Shown here: positions 1 to 5,258 of the stretch, piece by piece
Layout of the letters: each line of letters opens with the position of its first letter
How positions within the stretch are numbered: position 1 is the stretch's first letter
Origin: Planctomicrobium sp.
GTDB taxonomy: Bacteria > Planctomycetota > Planctomycetia > Planctomycetales > Planctomycetaceae
Assembly: GCA_018659505.1 (NCBI GenBank)
Contig: JABJMI010000354.1
Location: 1-10,206 of the forward strand
Reading direction: 5' to 3'
DNA: 10,206 bases
Program-made: the position numbers and the translations under genes
Notes under the pieces: model-generated
The model's input: only the letters and a program-made list of their open reading frames with translations
Databases searched by the model: none
What the model was told of the DNA's origin: nothing

Positions 1-1
1 A

Positions 2-250
2 AGCGTCTTCGCGGATCGCTGCGATATCACCGAAGAGATCACAAGATTACGTTCTCACTTGCAGCAGTATCATACTCTATTAAGTAGCGATGAAGCCGCT
101 GGACGAAAACTGGACTTCCTCGGGCAAGAGATGTTCCGAGAGGTCAATACAATCGGTTCAAAAGCCAACAATGTGAACATCGCTCATCTTGTCGTAGAAA
201 TGAAAGCCGCGATTGAGAAGATGCGCGAAATTATTCAAAACATTGAATAG
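2..250 (+). CDS. yicC: YicC/YloC-family endoribonuclease, C-terminal fragment
   Basis: This is the C-terminal 82 residues of a protein that runs off the left edge. The reading frame is open from base 2 with no upstream stop. It carries the conserved C-terminal signature of the YicC/YloC family (DUF1732): an [21 protein letters not shown] segment, then [19 protein letters not shown], then a [19 protein letters not shown] tail that closes the protein as in most family members. Family proteins are usually about 290 aa, so roughly the last quarter is seen here. Members are described as endoribonucleases acting in the cytoplasm on RNA, with roles in stationary phase or RNA turnover; that is family knowledge, not shown here. 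In many bacteria the gene sits next to gmk, but here the next gene is a VOC-fold protein on the same strand. The TTG at 59 is an internal Leu codon, not a start. A G-quadruplex-type repeat begins 7 bases after the stop. Confidence 0.93.
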   Translation, partial: SVFADRCDITEEITRLRSHLQQYHTLLSSDEAAGRKLDFLGQEMFREVNTIGSKANNVNIAHLVVEMKAAIEKMREIIQNIE

Positions 251-257
251 CGAAAAT

Positions 258-281
258 GGGCAAGGGACAAGGGATTGAGGG
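258..281 (+). repeat. Heptad G-run array, canonical G-quadruplex motif (copy 1)
   Basis: There are four GGG runs, at 258-260, 264-266, 271-273 and 279-281, separated by loops CAA, ACAA and ATTGA. This satisfies the standard G3+N1-7 rule for a four-tract quadruplex. G runs return with a period near 7 nt. It begins 7 bases after the yicC stop codon and lies on the coding strand, so it would also be present in the transcript. It shares the segment AGGGATyGAGGG with the second copy at 865-889. Folding is not shown by sequence alone. Confidence 0.75.
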
Positions 282-294
282 TCAAGAGTTGATG

Positions 295-328
295 TTTAGC
301 CGCCCACTTCATTGTGGGCGAGCCGCAA
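295..328. repeat. Imperfect palindromic element, variant of the TTTAGCnGC repeat
   Basis: The left half starts ATGTTTAGCCGC and continues to CACTT, closely matching the left half of the palindrome at 3104-3134, which starts ATGTTTAGCTGC. The core stem CGCCCAC (301-307) pairs with GTGGGCG (314-320) across a 6-nt loop, TTCATT. The outer arms TTTAGC and GCCGCAAA pair only partly. It lies in the 151-bp gap between yicC and the VOC gene, 13 bases after the G-run array. No U-tract follows the hairpin, so a repeat element fits better than an intrinsic terminator. Confidence 0.6.
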
Positions 329-401
329 ATAAGATCCCTTCACGCATGTTTATTGTAAAAGTGTTTCAGCTTCCACTTCGGAAATTGCAAGAGCCGAGTT
401 C

Positions 402-809
402 ATGCCAGAATCAAAGATTCAAGTCAAGCGAGTTGATCACATCACATTCGTTGTGAAAGATCTAGACATTTCCAAACAGTTTTACGTTGACTTACTTGGT
501 ATGGAAGAAGTGTCTCGACCGGGTTTCCGTTTCGCTGGCTCATGGTTTCAGATTGGGGATGTACAAATTCACTTGATCCTGGAACATGATGAATCAGGTC
601 CGGCAAAGTCTTACGTCCCAGAAGAATGCCAAATCAGCCGTACTCGCCATTTCGCCTTTGAAGTCGAGGATGCGATGGCAACAGCAGAAGTCTTGAGAAG
701 TCTAGATATCGAAATCGTAGCTGGTCCTAAACAGCGACCTGACGGACCAACCCAACTCTATATTTTTGATCCAGACCGCAATTTAGTCGAGTTATATAGC
801 TACTCCTAG
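402..809 (+). CDS. VOC-family (glyoxalase-fold) metalloprotein
   Basis: This is a complete 135-aa protein of the vicinal oxygen chelate superfamily, with two beta-alpha-beta-beta-beta modules (about residues 9-62 and 80-134). The four expected metal ligands are visible: His13 in VDHITF, His57 in VQIHLI, His83 in RHFAFEVED and Glu130 in NLVELY. The N-terminal motif DLDISKQFYVDLLGM and the C-terminal FDPDRNLVELY are typical of glyoxalase I/dioxygenase-like members. The length (about 130 aa) is normal for single-domain dimeric members. Known activities of this fold include lactoylglutathione lyase, fosfomycin thiol transferases, ring-cleaving dioxygenases and epimerases. The sequence does not decide among them, so a specific substrate should not be assigned. 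ATG 402 was chosen because AAGAG lies 8 nt upstream and the first motif begins directly after. The gene is monocistronic as far as seen and is bracketed by G-run arrays at 258-281 and 865-889. Confidence 0.9.
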   Translation: MPESKIQVKRVDHITFVVKDLDISKQFYVDLLGMEEVSRPGFRFAGSWFQIGDVQIHLILEHDESGPAKSYVPEECQISRTRHFAFEVEDAMATAEVLRSLDIEIVAGPKQRPDGPTQLYIFDPDRNLVELYSYS

Positions 810-1249
810 CGCGGCTTGGTTAGCTGCAAACAAATGGGAGAGCTTCATTCAAGCCGCTGGTCGAGGGGCTAGGGATCGAGGGGCAAGGGTAAAAGAAAGA
901 AAACAGTCAAATTGAATCTCCTGAATCCTATTCAACGCATCTAAGCTTGTTTGCATGTTTACGAGAATGAATCTGGTTGTATCGCTTGCGTTATCAGACA
1001 CGTTAAAATGGGCTTCCAGAGAAGAATTTCTTGAGAAATTGCCCTTCTGCCAAATCTATTGAACTCTCTTTCTCTTGACGTGCGAGACTATGTCTACCCG
1101 CGGTGGTGCGTTCCTGACTACTTTCATCCGCGAGGAAGAAGCCATCATTTTAGACCGCAAGAAGTATAGTAGTCTTGCAGTTCGTGGTGATGTTTCCCAA
1201 ACTGTTCATTCATCAATGTCATATCTTTAAGGGTAAGCAGAGACTCCAC
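810..1249. other. 440-bp gap with no convincing gene
   Basis: Apart from the G-run array at 865-889, I see no strong feature. The only plus-strand frame of note starts at ATG 1090 and stops at 1228-1230 (46 codons, peptide beginning MSTRGGAFLTTFIREEEAII). It has only a weak purine stretch upstream and no recognisable domain, so it is not called as a gene. TTGACG at 1075-1080 resembles a -35 box, but no matching -10 follows at normal spacing. The promoter of the downstream small membrane genes is presumably in the 3' part of this gap. Confidence 0.5.
865..889 (+). repeat. Heptad G-run array, canonical G-quadruplex motif (copy 2)
   Basis: There are four G runs, GGGG (865-868), GGG (872-874), GGGG (880-883) and GGG (887-889), with loops CTA, ATCGA and CAA. 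This is a canonical four-tract motif with short loops. It is related to the copy at 258-281 through a shared AGGGATyGAGGG segment and a following CAAG. It lies 55 bases after the VOC stop codon on the coding strand. Together the two copies flank the VOC gene as diverged direct repeats. Confidence 0.75.
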
Positions 1250-1447
1250 ATGAAGGATCTTCCAAAACAAGCAGTCGTTGCATCAATGGTGGTTGCCGGT
1301 CTGGTGGCATTGATGGCGATTCTAGACATGGTCATGGGTGTGCCATTTTCAGGTTCTGGCAACACATTTATGATGGATATCATCTTCATCATCTGCTCTG
1401 CGATTGTCGGCTACCTCGCTTGGGATGCTTTTCGTGAAATGAATTGA
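1250..1447 (+). CDS. Small two-helix membrane protein, unknown function
   Basis: This is a 65-aa protein with two hydrophobic segments: residues about 8-30 (VVASMVVAGLVALMAILDMV) and about 42-58 (MDIIFIICSAIVGYLAWD). A short polar loop containing GVPFSGSGNTF joins them, and it ends with the charged tail FREMN. The N-terminus MKDLPKQ is mildly basic. The predicted location is the cytoplasmic membrane. The frame is open further upstream to an alternative TTG at 1175. ATG 1250 is preferred because the extra residues (FVVMFPKLFIHQCHIFKGK) do not look like a continuous helix or signal peptide, and AGAG lies 7 nt upstream of 1250. No family was recognised. A second small membrane gene follows 57 bp downstream on the same strand, so the two may be cotranscribed. 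Confidence 0.6.
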   Translation: MKDLPKQAVVASMVVAGLVALMAILDMVMGVPFSGSGNTFMMDIIFIICSAIVGYLAWDAFREMN

Positions 1448-1504
1448 ACTCAATTCTCGATCATCCATTGCATTCAAATTATTTAGCGGAGTCGTAACTC
1501 ACAG

Positions 1505-1654
1505 ATGATTACCAAAGTCTTTTTCGTGCTTGCTGCTCTTGTACTCCCTGTAATGTGGGGCTTTGCAGTTCATCGCATGTTTGAGTTTGCAGAAGCACGA
1601 CTGAAAAGCGGCAGACGACCGAACGATGGAAATTATTCGGATTTTCAGATCTGA
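1505..1654 (+). CDS. Very small single-pass membrane protein, unknown function
   Basis: This is a 49-aa frame from ATG 1505 to TGA 1652-1654. Residues about 5-22 (VFFVLAALVLPVMWGFAV) form one hydrophobic helix. A basic amphipathic stretch HRMFEFAEARLKSGRR follows, then a polar tail ending SDFQI. This N-terminal-anchor, basic-cytoplasmic-tail layout is common among real bacterial small membrane proteins. GGAG at 1488-1491 is a possible ribosome binding site, although its 13-nt spacing is long. The gene lies 57 bp after the 65-aa membrane protein and 60 bp before the 136-aa protein, all on the plus strand. No homolog was recognised. The call rests on composition and context, so conservation is the needed test. 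Confidence 0.5.
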   Translation: MITKVFFVLAALVLPVMWGFAVHRMFEFAEARLKSGRRPNDGNYSDFQI

Positions 1655-1714
1655 TTATATCTTTCACGATTCAACTTCCTTCTCGCTCCAATGCTTATTG
1701 AGGCGCGAACACTC

Positions 1715-2125
1715 ATGACACATCAATCGGCTATCCGCTCTACTTTCGACGCATACCTCAAATCTGGTGGCGACACGGTCGCAGAACAGCTTGACCAACA
1801 AACGGGTCGAAAACAGACGCTTCGCGCTTTCCCTTATCCCGTAATGCTCGAATTGGCATTCCCAGAACTTGATTTCGTAAATCGATGGTGTTGGCAACAC
1901 TTCGGCGCCAGCCACGGCGAATGTTTCCAGAAACACTCTCAATACCGAATGTGCACAGCTGACGACCAGCATTCTCACATCGGATCATGGACCAACCGTT
2001 GGCTCGTAAAAACAGATTACGACTTTGGTTTTAACGAATGGTATTTCTCAACTGATTCTGATCGGGACTTATTCTTAGAATTTGTCCCCTCGATAAATTG
2101 GGGCGAGAACTTCCCCAAACAGTGA
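1715..2125 (+). CDS. Hypothetical protein rich in Trp, Cys and His
   Basis: This is a 136-aa soluble protein with no signal peptide or membrane segment. I do not recognise the family. Visible features are a helical, polar N-terminus (residues 1-35), then a cluster RWCWQHFGASHGECF (58-71) and YRMC (77-80), which place Cys59, Cys70, Cys80, His62, His67 and His74 close together. DQHSHIGSW (84-92) and an aromatic, acidic C-terminus (NEWYFSTDSDRDLF, 108-120) follow. The Cys/His spacing could bind a metal, but it matches no zinc-finger pattern I can name. ATG 1715 is preferred over ATG 1691 because GAGG lies at 1700-1703 with 11 nt spacing, whereas 1691 has no purine-rich site; the longer form would add MLIEARTL. 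The gene ends 57 bp from the convergent ThuA gene, with a palindrome between them. Confidence 0.65.
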   Translation: MTHQSAIRSTFDAYLKSGGDTVAEQLDQQTGRKQTLRAFPYPVMLELAFPELDFVNRWCWQHFGASHGECFQKHSQYRMCTADDQHSHIGSWTNRWLVKTDYDFGFNEWYFSTDSDRDLFLEFVPSINWGENFPKQ

Positions 2126-2134
2126 ATGCGGACA

Positions 2135-2165
2135 TTTCGCCGGACACTTGAAGTGTCCGGCAAAA
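2135..2165. repeat. 31-nt palindrome, CACTTGAAGTG-centred repeat (copy 2)
   Basis: The inner arms GCCGGACACTT (2139-2149) and AAGTGTCCGGC (2151-2161) are perfect complements around G2150. One mismatch (2138/2162) separates these from three more pairs, TTT (2135-2137) with AAA (2163-2165). It has the same total length, centre and outer bases as the palindrome at 3104-3134. It sits between convergent genes, where it could act on transcription ends. On neither strand is the stem followed by a run of T, so an intrinsic terminator is not supported. Confidence 0.8.
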
Positions 2166-2182
2166 CAATTCGAAATCTAAAC

Positions 2183-3040
2183 TTACTTATCTTCTTTCTT
2201 TTTCTTCTTTGAAAACTTCGGGTCCGCTTTCGGTTCTGGATCGCCAATCACAATTGGTTTGATGCCTGAGCCTTCGTAGCCTTTGTCTGGGTTTCCATTC
2301 TCATCGAGATGCCCCGTGACGAACAAAGCTCCTCGGGCGACCATACCTAGCCAGATGTCGTTGTTCATGGTTTCGTTGTGGTGACCGAGCGATGTTCCGA
2401 AAACATTTGCTTTGCCAAATTTGTTGAGCCAAACGACAGTATGATCTTTCTTGGTATCTTCACCATAAGCTTTCGCAAGTGGAGTGCAATTCGACCACTC
2501 TTTTTCAATCTTGTAAAGTTCCCCATTTGGCGTTTTCCATGCCTTGGGGAAGTTCGTCATGACGGGATGGTCCTCCAGTTTGACGACGTTCACTCCTCGC
2601 TTACCTTCGTGAGATCGAGATGTCACTCCAATCAGTTCACGCCAGGCATCGGCAGAACCTGAATTTCGATAGCTGTGCAAAGCACAATGAATAAAAATTC
2701 CTGGAACACCGTCGAAGTGTGCGTCAGCGATCGACTTCACGAACTCGGGATCAGTCACTCCTCCAAAGCATTCGTTATGGACAATTAAATCATACTTCTT
2801 TGCCCAACCTGGTTCCGAGTAGACTGAAATTTTGTGATCGCGACCGGTTCCTCCTTCATGCGCAAAGTCCCAAGTGATGTTGAGTCTCTGGCTGAGTCCT
2901 TCAGAGATAATATGTTTCTGGTTTTCGTAGTCATGGCAGCAACCACCCGTAATAATCAAACCTTTGAGGGGTTCTGCCGCCGAGAGTAAGGCTGCCGAAG
3001 AAAGCAGCAACGGCAGGCTTAAAGAAAAGTGTCGTAACAT
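2183..3040 (-). CDS. Secreted ThuA-domain protein
   Basis: This 285-aa protein has a clear Sec signal peptide: a basic start (MLRHFS), a Leu/Ser-rich core and an AAE boundary near residues 21-23. A single ThuA-like domain with a class I glutamine amidotransferase-type fold follows. Visible family signatures are the first strand GLIITGGCCHDYENQK (27-42), GVPGIFIHCALHS (111-123), a VVWLNKFGKANVFGTSLGHHNET segment (202-224) and a closing WLGMVARGALFVTG (230-243). The tail after about 262 is Pro/Lys-rich, with KKKKKEDK at the end, and is probably disordered. ThuA proteins were named from trehalose utilisation in rhizobia. The biochemical role is still vague, and extracytoplasmic members are abundant in planctomycetes, often linked to carbohydrate turnover. 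The start is supported by GGAG 7 nt upstream (transcript ..CCGGAGACCTTCG-ATG). The gene is flanked on both sides by CACTTGAAGTG palindromes and diverges from cysH across 228 bp. Confidence 0.9.
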   Translation of the reverse strand: MLRHFSLSLPLLLSSAALLSAAEPLKGLIITGGCCHDYENQKHIISEGLSQRLNITWDFAHEGGTGRDHKISVYSEPGWAKKYDLIVHNECFGGVTDPEFVKSIADAHFDGVPGIFIHCALHSYRNSGSADAWRELIGVTSRSHEGKRGVNVVKLEDHPVMTNFPKAWKTPNGELYKIEKEWSNCTPLAKAYGEDTKKDHTVVWLNKFGKANVFGTSLGHHNETMNNDIWLGMVARGALFVTGHLDENGNPDKGYEGSGIKPIVIGDPEPKADPKFSKKKKKEDK

Positions 3041-3103
3041 CGAAGGTCTCCGGGGTGAATTGATTTAACTTTACACAAAGATTAACGAATACTGATCTTA
3101 ATG

Positions 3104-3134
3104 TTTAGCTGCACACTTGAAGTGTGCAGCTAAA
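3104..3134. repeat. 31-nt perfect palindrome, CACTTGAAGTG-centred repeat (copy 3)
   Basis: Arms TTTAGCTGCACACTT (3104-3118) and AAGTGTGCAGCTAAA (3120-3134) are perfectly complementary over 15 bp around a single central G at 3119. It lies 64 bp upstream of the ThuA start and 135 bp upstream of cysH. The perfect pairing, the absence of a U-tract and its close relatives at 2135-2165 and 295-328 point to a dispersed REP-like repeat. A regulatory site for the divergent promoters is the alternative. Confidence 0.85.
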
Positions 3135-3268
3135 CGGTCTCCTGCTACACTTCAAAGAACTTCGTAAACAGAATTCTAATAAAACGAAGTGACACTAATT
3201 CTCGCTTCTTAATGTAAACAAAAGAAGTAAGCGTCCGCGAATTTTACTCGACTCCGTATTGGAACACG

Positions 3269-4060
3269 ATGGCCCGTTTGACCCAGAATCAACTCAACCG
3301 ACTAAGCAAGACTTTTGAAGAACGCACACCTGATGAACTTCTTCGTTGGGCTAAGGAAATCTTTGGTGACCGCGCAGCTGCAATCTCTGCAATGCAGCAA
3401 TCAGGCAGCGTGATGTGTCATATGATTTCACGCTTGAAACTCGAAATCCCGGTTCTATTCGTCGACACCGGAGTGATGTTTCAGGAGACGTTGGAAACGC
3501 GCGACAGGATGATCAGTGAATACGGATTGAATGTTCGCACACTGCACCCAGAAATGACCATGGTCGAACAAACCGATAAAATGGGAGTCCTGTACCTGTC
3601 GGTTGAAGGGCAGGAAGAGTGCTGCCATATGCGAAAAGTGGAACCGCTGCTCAAAGCCAAAGGCGAATACGATGCGTTGATTGGAAGCTTACGACGCGCC
3701 GACGGAGGACGACGTGGTGTTTGCCCTCTACTCGCAGTTGATACCGAAATGAACACCGTTCGTATTAACCCCATGGCGAACTTCACGGATGAACATCTCG
3801 CTGCCTATTATGATGAACATCACGTGATCATCAATCCCCTTCATGCTCAAGGCTACTCGACCATCGGCTGCAATCGCTGTACAACTCCCGTACTCCCGCA
3901 TGAAGTCAAACGAGCCGGTCGCTGGCGTCACTTAGGAACAGCTGCCGCCTACTGCGGAATCAACCCGACCGACGTCAGCGATAACGACTCCGCAGCGATC
4001 GACCTCCCTCAAGACCTAATCGATAGAATCTTGGGACAGAAAACTGACTTTATGATTTGA
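3269..4060 (+). CDS. cysH: Assimilatory APS/PAPS reductase, [4Fe-4S] type
   Basis: This is a complete 263-aa adenylyl- or phosphoadenylyl-sulfate reductase that would form sulfite in the cytoplasm during sulfate assimilation, using thioredoxin or glutaredoxin. The adenine-nucleotide alpha-hydrolase fold begins around residue 35. The phosphate-binding stretch is [10 protein letters not shown] (43-52), followed by [16 protein letters not shown] (61-76). The iron-sulfur signature is complete: Cys118-Cys119 in [11 protein letters not shown] and Cys201/Cys204 in IGCNRCT. This favours an APS-using enzyme over a cluster-free PAPS enzyme. Other landmarks are [10 protein letters not shown] (140-149) and [11 protein letters not shown] (167-177). 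The expected C-terminal catalytic motif ECG(I/L)H appears as YCGIN (228-232): Cys229 is kept, but the flanking Glu and His are changed. No other sulfate-assimilation gene is adjacent. The start has only a weak site (TTGGAA, about 6 nt upstream). The last 11 nt overlap the convergent aminotransferase gene. Confidence 0.93.
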   Translation: MARLTQNQLNRLSKTFEERTPDELLRWAKEIFGDRAAAISAMQQSGSVMCHMISRLKLEIPVLFVDTGVMFQETLETRDRMISEYGLNVRTLHPEMTMVEQTDKMGVLYLSVEGQEECCHMRKVEPLLKAKGEYDALIGSLRRADGGRRGVCPLLAVDTEMNTVRINPMANFTDEHLAAYYDEHHVIINPLHAQGYSTIGCNRCTTPVLPHEVKRAGRWRHLGTAAAYCGINPTDVSDNDSAAIDLPQDLIDRILGQKTDFMI

Positions 4061-5258
4061 TGTCGAGCATGACTCGAGCCATTCTCTTCAATTCAGAATC
4101 AGGCATTTCAGGATAGAACGGCAAATAAATCACTCGGTCCAGGCATTTGCTGACTTGCCGTGGGAACATTTCTGGGCGTGATTCAGGAGGAGAGATTGGA
4201 GCCAGTTGGCTTGCACTGGCAGCGTCGAACCCTGCTTTACGTAGACGGCTGACAATCTCCGTTTTGTCTTGAACTTCAACCGGGAAGACCCAGAATGTAT
4301 GCCGAATGAGTTCTGTCCCCGGGCAGTGAAAATGAGGCGTTAGCAATTCGGTGAGAAGACGACCTGACTCGATTCTGCGATCTTGCCGAATGGCGTTAAA
4401 CTTGTTGATGCGTCTCTTCAGTAACAGGCAAAGTGCAGACGTTGGTTGTTGTCGAATCGATTGAAAGAATTCATCTGCCGGGAAATTTCTGACCGCTCCG
4501 TTCAAGAGTGTCTCGTAGTCTTTCCCCATAAGGCGACACAGTTTTACGAGAAGTCCAAACGCGTAGTAACCTCCGATGAACTTTAGTACCGTATAGGTGC
4601 AAACCCGTTTGAAGAAACTCCACTGGTTTTGGAAGAGGTATTTGCTGTGCTGATCTTTCATCTGCGATAACAGTTCTGCATTGCGAATCGTCAATATCGC
4701 TCCACCAAGTGCCGTCGCAGTCTTGATTGGTCCGAAGCTGAACATCACGACATTCGATTCCGGATGTCCGCGATACTCGTCTCCATCAAATGCTTGAGCA
4801 CAGTCTTCAATGAGTATTAAATCGTGCTTCTTCGCGATGTTTGCATAGGGCGAGAGATCAATAATTCCACCGAACAGATGTGCAATTAGGATCGCTTTGG
4901 TTTGAGGTGTGATCGCTGCTTCAAGGGCTTCTGGAGTAGGAGCCATCGTTGCTGGATCAAGATCAATTGGAACGGGAACCAGACCATGATGCTCAATGAT
5001 CCTCGCCATATCCTGGATCGTAACGGCGGACATTAAGACTTCACTTCCAGCAGGAAGTTTTAATTTAGCAAGCAGGATGTCAAATCCGGTTCTAACTGAA
5101 AGACAGACAAAGGCGTCCGAGTCGGCAGACCATTCGGACTCGATGTAAGGAGTTACACATTTGTTTGTGAGCAAATACTTACTAAGTCGCATTCCAGCCC
5201 TCGAGAGTGCGAAATGTAAATCGAGCCATCCAATATCAATTCGTTTTCTAGCCCACAT
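4050..5258 (-). CDS. DegT/DnrJ/EryC1/StrS-type PLP aminotransferase
   Basis: This 402-aa fold-type I PLP enzyme belongs to the sugar aminotransferase (DegT) family. Landmarks in order are the N-terminal substrate/cofactor segment [20 protein letters not shown] (54-73, exactly where family members have G-T-A-A-L), IAHLFGG (125-131), the PLP-pyridine binding acid in [13 protein letters not shown] (Asp152), and [15 protein letters not shown] (173-187) with Lys179 as the likely Schiff-base lysine. Family enzymes transaminate keto-sugar nucleotides, usually from glutamate. An atypical hydrophobic insert, about residues 221-243 ([19 protein letters not shown]), suggests membrane association or a lipid-linked substrate. 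There is no signal peptide. Its ATG directly follows the stop codon of the FAD oxidase gene (TGAATG), indicating translational coupling. The alternative that it is a non-catalytic or dehydrating family member is unlikely, because Asp152 and Lys179 are both present. Confidence 0.88.
   Translation of the reverse strand: MWARKRIDIGWLDLHFALSRAGMRLSKYLLTNKCVTPYIESEWSADSDAFVCLSVRTGFDILLAKLKLPAGSEVLMSAVTIQDMARIIEHHGLVPVPIDLDPATMAPTPEALEAAITPQTKAILIAHLFGGIIDLSPYANIAKKHDLILIEDCAQAFDGDEYRGHPESNVVMFSFGPIKTATALGGAILTIRNAELLSQMKDQHSKYLFQNQWSFFKRVCTYTVLKFIGGYYAFGLLVKLCRLMGKDYETLLNGAVRNFPADEFFQSIRQQPTSALCLLLKRRINKFNAIRQDRRIESGRLLTELLTPHFHCPGTELIRHTFWVFPVEVQDKTEIVSRLRKAGFDAASASQLAPISPPESRPEMFPRQVSKCLDRVIYLPFYPEMPDSELKRMARVMLDIKS

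Noticed and set aside
256..456. 66-codon plus-strand frame after yicC
   Set aside because: It runs through the G-run array and the palindromic repeat and into the VOC gene in another frame, and its translation has no protein-like pattern.
258..889. VOC gene as cargo of a mobile element with direct repeats at 258-281 and 865-889
   Set aside because: The two repeats are diverged and look like a dispersed G-run family. There is no transposase or target duplication, and the gene has ordinary composition.
1090..1230. 46-codon plus-strand frame
   Set aside because: It has no domain and only a weak ribosome binding site. It is mentioned in the gap description because it ends 19 bp before the small membrane gene, but it is not called.
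1175..1249. N-terminal extension of the 65-aa membrane protein from TTG 1175
   Set aside because: A rare start codon, no purine-rich site, and extra residues that fit neither a helix nor a signal peptide.
295..3134. CRISPR-like repeats
   Set aside because: The palindromes are few, far apart and unevenly spaced, with no spacers and no cas genes.
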